A stretch of 12,301 bases of DNA from Methanosarcinaceae archaeon (GCA_030594665.1 JAUVET010000015.1:1-12301), one strand, 5' to 3'; shown: positions 5,897 to 12,301, counted from the first letter of the stretch. Numbers and translations are program-made. The notes: generated from the sequence alone by a model not told the origin.

Positions 5897-6682
5897 AACG
5901 TATGAGACCGGAATATCATATCGATATCTAAAAACCGTGGTTGACAAACTCGAAGAACCGATATGTTTGATCGGTGGATGGCAGTTTACCATAGCGTTAA
6001 TAAGAATTTCAAAATCGCAACAGGTAGAAACTATATTGGCTCAAGGGATATCGATCTAGGATTCAATTTTGAGGTTGGTTGGAGTGAGGGGACAATACTT
6101 GAATCTGCTTTTGCCAGATCAATTCGAATTATCGAAGATCAACTTTGTTTCATGCCGATAGGATTCCGGCATTTGAAAGAATTCCATATTGAAACTGAAA
6201 GGGAACTTAGTGATAATGAAGTAAAAACCACACCTATGCACTTCATATTTCCTTTATATATAGACCCGATTGTTGACATCATTCATCCAAAATTCCACGA
6301 CATTTTCAAATTCAATCCAATTGATGAACCGCTACTTGAGATGGTTTTCGCAGAAAAAACAAATCGAATTACAGATAGAACACTTGGAAAAAATATATGG
6401 TTGCCACAAACACATGTTCTCTTTGCAACTAAATTAAACTCAGTGGTCACCCGGGATAAAGAACATAAGCGGTTAAAGGATATTGCGGACATTTTCGCTT
6501 TACTTTGGTTTACGGATGTTGATATCTCAGATATTAGATCAAGGTTTTTTCAGTTCAGTGATAGAAAAGACATCAAACGAACCATCAACTCAATTTCCGG
6601 AAAAGAGATATTAGCAGTAAGCAACATTATCGGTATTGGCCCGGACGAGATTGAAAGAGTATTCCTGGAATTCATAAGATAG
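5889..6682 (+). pseudogene. abiEii: AbiEii-like nucleotidyltransferase toxin, frameshifted
   Basis: The ATG at 5889, overlapping the AbiEi gene, begins MYETYETGISYRYL.., then EEPICLIGGW, and this frame stops at 6059. From 5981 another frame continues AVYHSVNKNFKIATGRNYIGSRDIDLGF.. to 6682. Adding one G at 5980-5981 (TGGCAG to TGGGCAG) joins them as GGWAVYHSV, giving a normal ~264-residue protein. GGWAVY is the nucleotidyltransferase glycine loop and GSRDIDLGF holds the metal-binding aspartates; further on, HKRLKDIADIFALLWF is typical of the family. Family members transfer nucleotides to tRNA ends. As written the toxin is cut in the middle of its catalytic motif and should be inactive. An ATG at 5963 would open the second frame but leaves out the GG loop. 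A read error at a short G run is an alternative explanation. Confidence 0.8.
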
Positions 6683-6760
6683 TGTGTGTTATCCCTCTCG
6701 ATCCACTTTTACAGTAGACTACAAGATAATTTTTTGTTTCTCTTATAATAAATGATATAG
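6683..6760 (+). terminator. Intergenic with T-rich candidate terminator
   Basis: Contains AATTTTTTGTTTCTC at about 6729-6743 after the AbiE operon, a possible archaeal terminator. Nothing else is visible. Confidence 0.3.
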
Positions 6761-6765
6761 ACGAA

Positions 6766-6910
6766 TGTAGATGCGCTCCACGTTGTTACTTTTGGTTAGC
6801 CTGCGCACTATTTGTTGATTAACTTAAACCTGTGTCGAATTCGTGTTTCGATCATTTTTGGTGCTGATGAAGCACAAGGGCGGATTGGTGTGATATTTGA
6901 GGCATCGGCG
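6766..6910 (+). repeat. Decayed mosaic repeat remnant
   Basis: GTAGATGCGCTCCACGTTGTTAC matches the GCTCCGCGTTGG core with changes, TTGATTAACTTAAACCTGTGTCGAATTCGTGTTTC (from ~6814) is a second copy of the element at 2317, and GCACAAGGGCGGATTGGTGT keeps the G-rich core. No intact unit is left. Confidence 0.7.
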
Positions 6911-6964
6911 TGAGCGTCATTAAACAACATCACAAAAGTAAAAGCGTAAAAACCCCATTCAACA

Positions 6965-7396
6965 TCAATGTTCGTGTTTTTTCAAATACGATTCGATCAC
7001 ACTTTTAAATTCATAAAAATCATCAAGATGATTGATCAAATTGTAGTGGACGATATCATCAGCCACATGTGCATAACGGTGAACCAAAACATTCCTGAAT
7101 CCTTTCAGGTCTTTTAGTTTTTCACCACATTCCTTTGGTATTGTCTTGTTCAAAACCAGTATATCGAAAATACCTTCTTCACTTGTTGGCAAACCTAATT
7201 TTTCGGCAGAGACGATCATTGCCGACACATCTACCAATGATTCGATAGCCACTTCGATCGTTTTTTCACATGCCCGCCTGCTGATCAAGTCCTGTAAATA
7301 TTCGTCCCTCTCCGGCAACATCCCCTGAAGTTCTCCTACATACCCCATCATCTCATCTAGTTTAGAGAAAATACGCATCCGATCTTTTTCTTCCAT
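6965..7396 (-). CDS. hepT: HepT-type HEPN ribonuclease toxin
   Basis: A 143-residue, all-helical HEPN (DUF86) protein. The RNase motif RX4HXY is complete in FRNVLVHRYAHV (R101, H106, Y108). HepT is a toxin RNase that is silenced when its partner MntA adds AMP to the motif tyrosine, here Y108. It is the second gene of the pair; its start lies three bases after the mntA stop, and GGGGTG (7403-7408), within the end of mntA, serves as ribosome site. Downstream on this strand GGGGTTTTTACGCTTTTACTTTTG (about 6930-6952) could be a terminator. Both genes look intact. Confidence 0.92.
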   Translation of the reverse strand: MEEKDRMRIFSKLDEMMGYVGELQGMLPERDEYLQDLISRRACEKTIEVAIESLVDVSAMIVSAEKLGLPTSEEGIFDILVLNKTIPKECGEKLKDLKGFRNVLVHRYAHVADDIVHYNLINHLDDFYEFKSVIESYLKKHEH

Positions 7397-7399
7397 GCA

Positions 7400-7807
7400 T
7401 TACACCCCAAGACCGGAATAATACATATCAAGATGCGGCTTGAAATCATCAAATTCCCTGATCGTTTTCATAAAAATACGGAATATTTCCCTGTAGTCCT
7501 TGTAATAAATAACATCGCCATCATGCACAATATCATTTTGGATATATAGTGGCAGATCCTGAAATGTCTGGATATCAAATTCATTGCCGACCCTGCCAAG
7601 AACCTTCACTCTGAAATCAAATCTTTCCTTTTTGTCACCACCATAGAATACAGCAAGGTCAATATCAGACAGTTCAGTCATCTCCCCCTTTGCTGCAGAA
7701 CCGTATAAAACTATAAACCGTACCTTATCTCCGCCAATGGTTTTAATTTTCTCCACCACAGCTGATATGCTATGATCAAGTTCGTTCTTTGAAGTCAGCC
7801 CTGCCAT
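7400..7807 (-). CDS. mntA: MntA-type minimal nucleotidyltransferase antitoxin
   Basis: A 135-residue protein with the minimal nucleotidyltransferase signature: G36-S37 followed by ten residues and D48-I-D50 (GSAAKGEMTELSDIDLAVF), and a third likely metal aspartate, D78, in NEFDIQTF. In the HepT/MntA type VII system the enzyme AMPylates HepT and so blocks its RNase. Gene order, three-base spacing and an intact RX4HXY in the neighbour all agree. AAAGGTT (7814-7820) precedes the start. Upstream are two copies of a TATA box plus 33-bp palindrome element, the nearer at about 50 bases from the ATG. Confidence 0.92.
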   Translation of the reverse strand: MAGLTSKNELDHSISAVVEKIKTIGGDKVRFIVLYGSAAKGEMTELSDIDLAVFYGGDKKERFDFRVKVLGRVGNEFDIQTFQDLPLYIQNDIVHDGDVIYYKDYREIFRIFMKTIREFDDFKPHLDMYYSGLGV

Positions 7808-7854
7808 AAAATTAACCTTTCTGATATTTGTTTTAAAATTACTTTTGTTATGGT

Positions 7855-7970
7855 ATATGCCTTATAAACATATAGTTTGAGTTAATTCGACCGGAGGGAG
7901 GATTTTCTCGTAGTATATATTTTATAAATATATAGTGCGAGTAAATCCGAGCATAGCGAGGATTTTCTCG
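7855..7970 (-). promoter_or_regulatory. Two tandem TATA + 33-bp palindrome promoter elements of mntA/hepT
   Basis: Copy 1 is 7878-7910 with TATA box TTATAAACATATAG (7862-7875). Copy 2 is 7938-7970 with TTTATAAATATATAG (7921-7935). The palindrome of copy 2 on the minus strand starts CGAGAAAATCC and ends GGATTTACTCG with GC-TAT-GC at its centre; 12 of 16 mirrored pairs match. It sits immediately upstream of the TATA box, where an activator or the TFB recognition element would bind. Copy 1 is more decayed in the right half. A third copy stands in front of the gene at 10450-11778. Confidence 0.65.
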
Positions 7971-8063
7971 TTTCTTATAACATTTCTTTCTTTAAATTTG
8001 TTTGCTTGCAACATACTTTGATTTAGTTTAGTCGTTCAGTTTTGCACTTGTTTGCTCTTACGC

Positions 8064-8455
8064 GCATCACGCAGATACGCTCCGCGTTGTTTTTTTTAAA
8101 TCAAGTGGGTGCACGGGGGCGGTTTGCATACGAATTAATTACTCTCTCGGATTGCAATTCTGCGCACTCTGCGGTGAATTTTTGTTTCATATTCGTTAGA
8201 ATAACTGGATTTTGGAATGCGCCGGATGCGTGTGTAAATGGTGGTGTTTTTCGACAGGATGGACAGGATACGCTCCGCGTTGGTTTTGGTCAATCACGGG
8301 GGGCACAGGGGTGGATTGGGTGTCGATTTACAACTCTGCGTGCTCTGCGTGCTCTGCGGTGAAATTTTGTTCCATATACGTTGAAATAACTGGATTTTGG
8401 AATGCGCCGGCTGCATGCGAATCAATCACTCCCTCGGATTACAACATCTGCGTTA
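8064..8455 (+). repeat. Mosaic repeat, about two units
   Basis: CGCAGATACGCTCCGCGTTG opens a partial unit; unit starts follow at 8218 (ATGCGCCGGATGC) and 8402 (ATGCGCCGGCTGC), 184 apart. The linker type GGTGAAATTTTGTTCCATATACGTTGA equals the one at ~350-375. A side motif, ACTCTCTCGGATTGCAA.. (8145) and ACTCCCTCGGATTACAA.. (8427), occurs at each end. This fills the gap between the mntA promoter and the Rpn-like gene. Confidence 0.88.
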
Positions 8456-8564
8456 ATATACTGATGTGCATGGCAAAACTGAATACTTTCACTCCGCTTG
8501 GCTAACTTTTAATATCGATGTTCCCGTTATGCTATTGTAGGTAACAAGGTACAAGGTGAAATGA

Positions 8565-9452
8565 TTGCAGGATTATGATATAACCCTTAAATATCTGTCA
8601 GATAGGTTTCCGGAACATTTTGTAAATCTGATATTTGAAGGGTTCGAAGGAGATGTGGCACTGCTGGATCGGGAACTTCCGACTAACAGGCGTGAATCTG
8701 ATTATCTTGTGAAAATCAAGGACAGTGGTTGTGATGAGGAAATATTTATCCTGCATATCGAGTTCCAGAGTTCACATGATGCAGATATGCCAAATCGGAT
8801 GCTATCGTATTATGCGCGGATACGCGAGAAATACAAGTTACCTGTTTATCCTGTGGTGGTGTACTTAAATCCGGATGACCATGGATGCGATATCAAGAAC
8901 ACTTTTGCGAATTCAATATATGGGGAGGAAATTATAAAATTCAAGTATAAGGTGTTGAAAGTATGGGAATTGGATTCGAGGATGATCATCGACAATGATT
9001 TATATGGTTTGTATCCAATAATTCCATTAACAGAACACAGATCTACTGATGATAGGAAATGTCTGGAAGTGTGCTTTGATCTGATACAGAATATTGATGT
9101 TGAAGATAAGGTGTTAAAAGCTGACATGTCTGTGTGCACCGGCGTGCTGGCAGGATTGAAGTATCCAAAAAAATTGATAAAAAATCTAATGAAGGTGGAA
9201 ATAATGCGCGAATCTGTGATTTATCAAGACATTCTTAATGAGGGAATGGAAAAAGGTATGGAGAAAGGAAGAGAGGAAGGTATAGAAAAGAGCATTGTTT
9301 CAGTGTTGTCTGCCCGTTTTGGTAATATCCCTGCTTATCTTTCTGATATGATTTATAATACCAAAAGTCAATCCAGACTTGACAAACTTTTGAGATTGGC
9401 AGCGACAAGTAGAACCATTAACGAATTTGAACGAATGACTAAAAATGTATAG
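8565..9452 (+). CDS. Rpn-family PD-(D/E)XK nuclease / putative transposase-like protein
   Basis: A 295-residue protein. The N terminus (QDYDITLKYLSDRFPEHFVNLIF) and the core RESDYLVKI .. IFILHIEFQSSHDADMPNRMLSYYARI match the Rpn/'PD-(D/E)XK nuclease family transposase' group; D46, E66 and Q68 are the likely catalytic residues. Residues ~226-241 are a charged run, GMEKGMEKGREEGIEKS, the flexible hinge common in these proteins, followed by a short C-terminal recognition domain. E. coli Rpn proteins are DNA endonucleases that promote RecA-independent recombination. The start is TTG at 8565, since AAGGTGA (8553-8559) lies five bases before it and the family begins at this point; the ATG at 8561 gives only five codons. 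A weak TATA-like stretch is near 8507. Confidence 0.85.
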   Translation: MQDYDITLKYLSDRFPEHFVNLIFEGFEGDVALLDRELPTNRRESDYLVKIKDSGCDEEIFILHIEFQSSHDADMPNRMLSYYARIREKYKLPVYPVVVYLNPDDHGCDIKNTFANSIYGEEIIKFKYKVLKVWELDSRMIIDNDLYGLYPIIPLTEHRSTDDRKCLEVCFDLIQNIDVEDKVLKADMSVCTGVLAGLKYPKKLIKNLMKVEIMRESVIYQDILNEGMEKGMEKGREEGIEKSIVSVLSARFGNIPAYLSDMIYNTKSQSRLDKLLRLAATSRTINEFERMTKNV

Positions 9453-9655
9453 TTTGTAAGATGCATACTTTGTTATTTTACAACTTTGACACCGATTTTT
9501 TAGCTTGTGTGAGGAGGTGTATGGTTTTTATAGGGGTGGTTACCTATGTTAGGCACTCTTGTACGCGTTTTTCGGAAAATGTGCAGGATATGCTTAAACT
9601 TACCATTCCCTCGCATTGTCATATCTGCGTAAATCCTGCGCCTAATATAATTGTT
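9453..9655. other. Gene-free gap
   Basis: No convincing gene. A 70-codon plus-strand frame (9461-9673) lacks a ribosome site and a family match. ATATCTGCGTAAATCCTGCG near 9620 recalls the ATCTGCG motif of the repeats. Confidence 0.4.
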
Positions 9656-9712
9656 AAAATCACCGGATTTTGAATTTTTGCCATTCCGGGCATTCCGTGC
9701 AAATACAGATGT
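9656..9712 (+). repeat. Remnant of the repeat family
   Basis: AAAATCACCGGATTTTGAATTTTTGCC and ATTCCGGGCATTCCGTGCAAATAC resemble the TAACTGGATTTTGGAATGCGCCGG junction and a shifted variant. It is the rightmost trace of the family in the window. Confidence 0.45.
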
Positions 9713-9881
9713 GCTGACAGCAATTGAAACTTCGATGTATATGCAAGGCAGTGGTGAAAAATAACGCTGCGCTACGCGCATGTGATAGCACCGTTTTTAT
9801 CCACTCGTTGAACCACCTGCGCCACAACACAACTGTCAACAATGCACTTGCTAAAAATACAAAGATGAAATTAGAACCCAT
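9660..9881 (-). CDS. Possible small membrane protein, unrecognised
   Basis: A 73-residue frame from the ATG at 9881, eleven bases after the archaemetzincin stop on the same strand. Residues 4-20 (NFIFVFLASALLTVVLW) would make one transmembrane helix, followed by RRWFNEWIK. The last ~15 residues are encoded by repeat-like sequence, and there is no clear ribosome site, so it may be chance. Nothing is known about its role. Confidence 0.22.
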   Translation of the reverse strand: MGSNFIFVFLASALLTVVLWRRWFNEWIKTVLSHARSAALFFTTALHIHRSFNCCQHICICTECPEWQKFKIR

Positions 9882-9891
9882 ATTGTGGGAT

Positions 9892-10440
9892 CTATCGATT
9901 GTCCAAAAACTCACTGCATTTTTCACAAAGATCCATACTTTTTGCATCCACTTCTTCGATCCCTGGTGAAAAACACATTACACATTCACAATCGTCACAA
10001 TGCTGAAGCCCAAAAGTATGTCCGATTTCATGTATTGTCTCTTTTTTAACACGCTCAAATAAAATCTGACGGTTTTTTGCAACATAGGCATCTTCATTGC
10101 AGCCGCCATCATTTGCATAGAAATTTGGATCTAGCCTGTGGGTCGAAATTACACATGCTTTTCCATTTAAGAATGCCTGCCCAAATACAAAATTCACGCG
10201 GGATGCATAGATATCAACGTTTGTAATTGCAATATTCTTTTTACCAGATCCCCTTTCCGCAATTCTCAAAAAACTAGTAGCACGATATTGATTCCTTGCT
10301 TTGTTGTGTGCATCTTTGGGTATGTCGACAAAATCCAAATTTACGACATCATTCTCAAAATACTTTGTAGCTTCATTAACAGCTATAAGAATACCATCAT
10401 CATAAATGCCCACAGGAATTATGTGAAAAGCGTTAGACAA
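9892..10440 (-). CDS. amzA: Archaemetzincin (AmzA-like zinc metalloprotease)
   Basis: A 182-residue protein with the archaemetzincin signature. H137-E138-x-x-H141-x-x-G144-x-x-H147 is the long zinc motif, directly followed by C148, then C153-x-M155 (the Met-turn analogue region) and the C172-x-x-C175 pair; the four cysteines bind a second zinc. N-terminal FHIIPVG and the central FGQAFLNGKACVIS are as in the family. Length is normal. It is a predicted soluble aminopeptidase-like protease; natural substrates in archaea are unknown. The start is TTG at 10440: the codon just before it in frame is a stop, and GAGTTGAT (10444-10451) matches the archaeal ribosome site closely. It begins nine bases after the membrane-protein gene, so both are surely one operon. 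Confidence 0.92.
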   Translation of the reverse strand: MSNAFHIIPVGIYDDGILIAVNEATKYFENDVVNLDFVDIPKDAHNKARNQYRATSFLRIAERGSGKKNIAITNVDIYASRVNFVFGQAFLNGKACVISTHRLDPNFYANDGGCNEDAYVAKNRQILFERVKKETIHEIGHTFGLQHCDDCECVMCFSPGIEEVDAKSMDLCEKCSEFLDNR

Positions 10441-10449
10441 TTAATCAAC

Positions 10450-11778
10450 TCAATCATCATTTTTTTTAGTTTTTCTGAAACTCTTGCTGACATGTTTTTT
10501 GTACATCCCGTTTGCCAGTTTTCGAGTGAATAGTGGCTTTATAGCAGTTTTTTCAACTACATTTTGTGGAATGTTTGGTCGATATGGAGCACCGTGCATA
10601 GCCATTTCTTCATGTAAAAGTTTAAACTCTTCCTGAATTAACAGCAACCGATTTGAAATATCGTCCATATTTTGATTATCAGGGGGTGTCACTCCTGCTT
10701 CCTCCTCAACATCACGGTACGATCCACCATTACGCGGCATATCATCGTCTTCGCCACTGTATCTGTACATTCCCCCATTACGCGGCATGTCATCGTCTTC
10801 GCCACTGTATCTGTACATTCCCCCATTGCGAGGCATATCATCGTCTTTATCGCTGTTGCGGTCGTCCATTGCAGGTTCATAATTTGCAATATCATCCAGT
10901 TTTTTGTGCAAACCAAATGGCAGGGTGCCTGACGCATTATACATACTCCATGTGTAATATGAAACAGCATACAAACCAAGTGTAAGGTACATGATCGCAA
11001 ACATCTGGTTGGTAGATGTCAACAGTCCGAACACCATTGTGTATATAGGCAGTATCAAGATCGGTGCAAAAACCCACATCCACGCGGATGAATTATTCCA
11101 CTGGTTGTATTCATACGTAATAACAACCCACCACATAACAAAAAGCAATGGGGCTAGATAAGGAATATACCATTGTGGATAGTATATCATGAACATGTAC
11201 ACAGCAAGCGTCACATTCAGGATAACCACATACATAAACAGATTATACACACGCCTAAGTGATGCAGATGTTGAAACATCCTGTGTCTGGTATGTACCTG
11301 CACCAGGCGCAAATTCAATACTTTTTTTCAGGTCATTGATGCTGTAATTCAATGATCTTATTTGACTTGAAACACTGTCATAACCAACCTGCACTTCTGC
11401 AATATCCCTGAGTACGGGCTCAAAACGGTCATAGATGATCTCTTCGAACATCTGGTCAACAATTCGCTCAAGATATGTGTTCTTCCTAATGAACCTGATT
11501 GCTCCGAATATCAGCACCGCACCTGCAAATATCTGGGTAGCTTCACGTATGAAGATCAATGAATCAAACTCATCTGTAAAAACGTATGATATCTGGATAA
11601 TCGAGGATACTAGATAAAAAAGACCTACCGTCAATAATACTACGACCACAATCTTGTCAAACCCGGACATATAGCTTCTGCTATGTCCCATGCCTGTGTT
11701 TGCGATTGCTACTCCACCGTCAGATTCTACAATCTTTCTATCTGTCGGAGTCTTGTTTTTTTCATTTTTATTTTTCAT
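10450..11778 (-). CDS. Six-helix membrane protein with 16-residue tandem repeat, unknown function
   Basis: Not recognised as a named family. From the ATG at 11778 it has 442 residues. Likely membrane helices are at ~43-64, 78-97, 178-199, 205-222, 233-254 and 258-280. Between helices 2 and 3 a ~80-residue segment (LERIVDQMFEEIIYDRFEPVL.., SLNYSINDLKKSIEF) looks like amphipathic or coiled-coil helix. After helix 6 comes a charged tail with three copies of DDDMPRNGGMYRYSGE (312-359), a helical stretch (371-393) and a strongly basic end (419-442). The archaemetzincin gene follows nine bases later. The TATA box (11787-11799) lies so near the ATG that transcription may start inside the frame; M30 (11691) or M37 (11670) could be the true start and would still include all helices. 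Confidence 0.8.
   Translation of the reverse strand: MKNKNEKNKTPTDRKIVESDGGVAIANTGMGHSRSYMSGFDKIVVVVLLTVGLFYLVSSIIQISYVFTDEFDSLIFIREATQIFAGAVLIFGAIRFIRKNTYLERIVDQMFEEIIYDRFEPVLRDIAEVQVGYDSVSSQIRSLNYSINDLKKSIEFAPGAGTYQTQDVSTSASLRRVYNLFMYVVILNVTLAVYMFMIYYPQWYIPYLAPLLFVMWWVVITYEYNQWNNSSAWMWVFAPILILPIYTMVFGLLTSTNQMFAIMYLTLGLYAVSYYTWSMYNASGTLPFGLHKKLDDIANYEPAMDDRNSDKDDDMPRNGGMYRYSGEDDDMPRNGGMYRYSGEDDDMPRNGGSYRDVEEEAGVTPPDNQNMDDISNRLLLIQEEFKLLHEEMAMHGAPYRPNIPQNVVEKTAIKPLFTRKLANGMYKKHVSKSFRKTKKNDD
10702..10845 (-). repeat. 48-bp in-frame tandem repeat, three copies
   Basis: Encodes residues 312-359 of the membrane protein. The first two 16-residue copies are identical in protein, and the third diverges after RNGG (SYRDVEE). 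At DNA level copies differ at only a few bases (ATTACGCGGCATGTCATC against ATTGCGAGGCATATCATC), so the duplication is recent and copy number may vary between strains. Confidence 0.92.
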
Positions 11779-11786
11779 GGTATATC

Positions 11787-11837
11787 TTTTATAAATATAT
11801 AGTGCGAGTTAATCCGGGCGTAGCAAGGATTTTCTCA
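11787..11837 (-). promoter_or_regulatory. TATA + palindrome element upstream of the membrane-protein operon
   Basis: Minus strand: TGAGAAAATCCTTGC.. to ..CCGGATTAACTCG (11805-11837), then CACTATATATTTATAAAAG (TATA box 11787-11799). It matches copy 2 of the mntA element at about five bases in six over the whole stretch. It is likely the operon promoter, but the box is only about nine bases from the first ATG. Confidence 0.6.
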
Positions 11838-12116
11838 TAATACTCTATGATCAGGCAATTTTATCAAAAGTCCCATCCAATTATTGACAAAATCATACGA
11901 ATCGATAGCACATACTAATAACACAACATAGGTACTGTCCAGATTATAAGCTTTCCGATTCTAATATATCTCCATGTATGACAGGGTTTTTGTGCTAAAA
12001 GTCGTATTATATTCCGACCTTTACACAGACTTATTACTTTCTACACAATTGCGCTTCATACACAAAGCCCAATAAAACCAATACACTAAAATATCCATTC
12101 ATCGCATCAATATAGT
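11838..12116. other. Gene-free AT-rich gap between divergent operons
   Basis: AT-rich sequence without repeat copies or convincing frames. CTAATATATCTCC (~11960) and CACTAAAATATCC (~12084-12096) are possible TATA boxes for the plus-strand gene at 12117. Confidence 0.4.
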
Positions 12117-12301
12117 ATGAGATCCGTGTGCATTATTGGGGAAGTGCATCTCCCATATCAAATACGATGGTACTGGCCTGGCGAGGGGGACAGAATACCC
12201 GGAATTAGTACATACTTTGACCAGGAGACCGTATTTTCGCGATTTGAAAAAACGGCCAGGGATATCATCCGCACAAACCATGTGCTCAATGATTCCATTG
12301 A
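12117..12301 (+). CDS. Glycoside hydrolase family 57-like protein, N terminus only
   Basis: The frame opens at ATG 12117 and runs off the window after 61 codons. The sequence MRSVCIIGEVHLPYQIRWYW.., then YFDQETVFSRFEKTARDII.., matches the opening of archaeal GH57 alpha-amylase/branching-type enzymes ('ICxxFxVHQPYRLRWYWP...YFD'). The conserved HQP of GH57 region 1 reads HLP here. The product would act on alpha-glucans in the cytoplasm, but the catalytic Glu and Asp lie beyond the edge, so activity cannot be judged. There is no ribosome site; the upstream TATA-like box suggests a short or absent leader. An in-frame stop at 12087 rules out a much longer N terminus. Confidence 0.62.
   Translation, partial: MRSVCIIGEVHLPYQIRWYWPGEGDRIPGISTYFDQETVFSRFEKTARDIIRTNHVLNDSI

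Noticed and set aside
5963..6682. Treating the 239-codon frame as a complete nucleotidyltransferase gene
   Set aside because: Its first residues MFDRWM are the wrong-frame reading of the GGW region; the real N terminus is in the other frame from 5889.
1..9452. Integron with attC sites
   Set aside because: No integrase is in the window, and the repeats lack the conserved RYYYAAC/GTTRRRY ends of attC that I can recognise. A looser cassette idea is kept as a finding.
9461..9673. 70-codon plus-strand frame after the Rpn-like gene
   Set aside because: Ends in repeat remnant, with no ribosome site and no recognisable family.
1..12301. tRNA, rRNA or an intact insertion sequence
   Set aside because: No cloverleaf, rRNA-like stretch or DDE/HUH transposase with terminal inverted repeats was seen on either strand.

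Overview
The window looks like an archaeal, accessory (defence/toxin-antitoxin) segment, most likely from a methanogen-related euryarchaeon of the Methanosarcinales/ANME type. That is an inference from the sequence: archaeal TATA boxes (TTTATAAA, ATATATAAATA) just upstream of genes, Shine-Dalgarno sites matching AGGTGATC, an archaemetzincin, and the particular families of toxin-antitoxin (TA) genes. No rRNA or tRNA is present to fix the taxonomy.

Layout, left to right. (1) 1-736: a tandem array of four ~180-bp repeat units. (2) 747-1401, minus: an antitoxin-like winged-helix gene followed by a RelE-type toxin gene broken by an apparent 26-bp insertion. (3) 1970-2290, plus: a UPF0175-type antitoxin with no toxin beside it. 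(4) 2757-3592, plus: a VapBC-like pair (ribbon-helix-helix antitoxin, PIN toxin). (5) 4313-5022, plus: a second VapBC-like pair (AbrB-type antitoxin, PIN toxin). (6) 5315-6682, plus: an AbiE-type pair whose nucleotidyltransferase toxin has lost one base inside its GGW(A)VY motif. (7) 6965-7807, minus: an intact MntA/HepT pair. (8) 8565-9452, plus: an Rpn/PD-(D/E)XK-type nuclease with a TTG start. (9) 9892-11778, minus: a six-helix membrane protein with a 16-residue tandem repeat, followed at once by an archaemetzincin protease. (10) 12117-12301, plus: the N terminus of a probable GH57 glycoside hydrolase running off the edge.

Almost every gap between modules 1-8 is filled by copies or remnants of one mosaic repeat family, about 178-196 bp per unit, built from smaller motifs (GCCGGATGCGTGTGTAAATGG, short ACAGGAT runs, GCTCCGCGTTGGTTTTGGTC, a G-rich stretch, TGCTCTGCG runs). 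I count 12 copies of the GCCGGATGC module. All full copies read in the same direction whatever the strand of the neighbouring gene. The picture is a row of TA cassettes embedded in a repeat lattice. Three of the six TA modules have a damaged or missing toxin next to an intact antitoxin.

The right third (membrane protein + archaemetzincin, GH57) has almost no repeat and may be the edge of the island. It is nevertheless linked to the mntA promoter by a shared ~33-bp imperfect palindrome plus TATA box.
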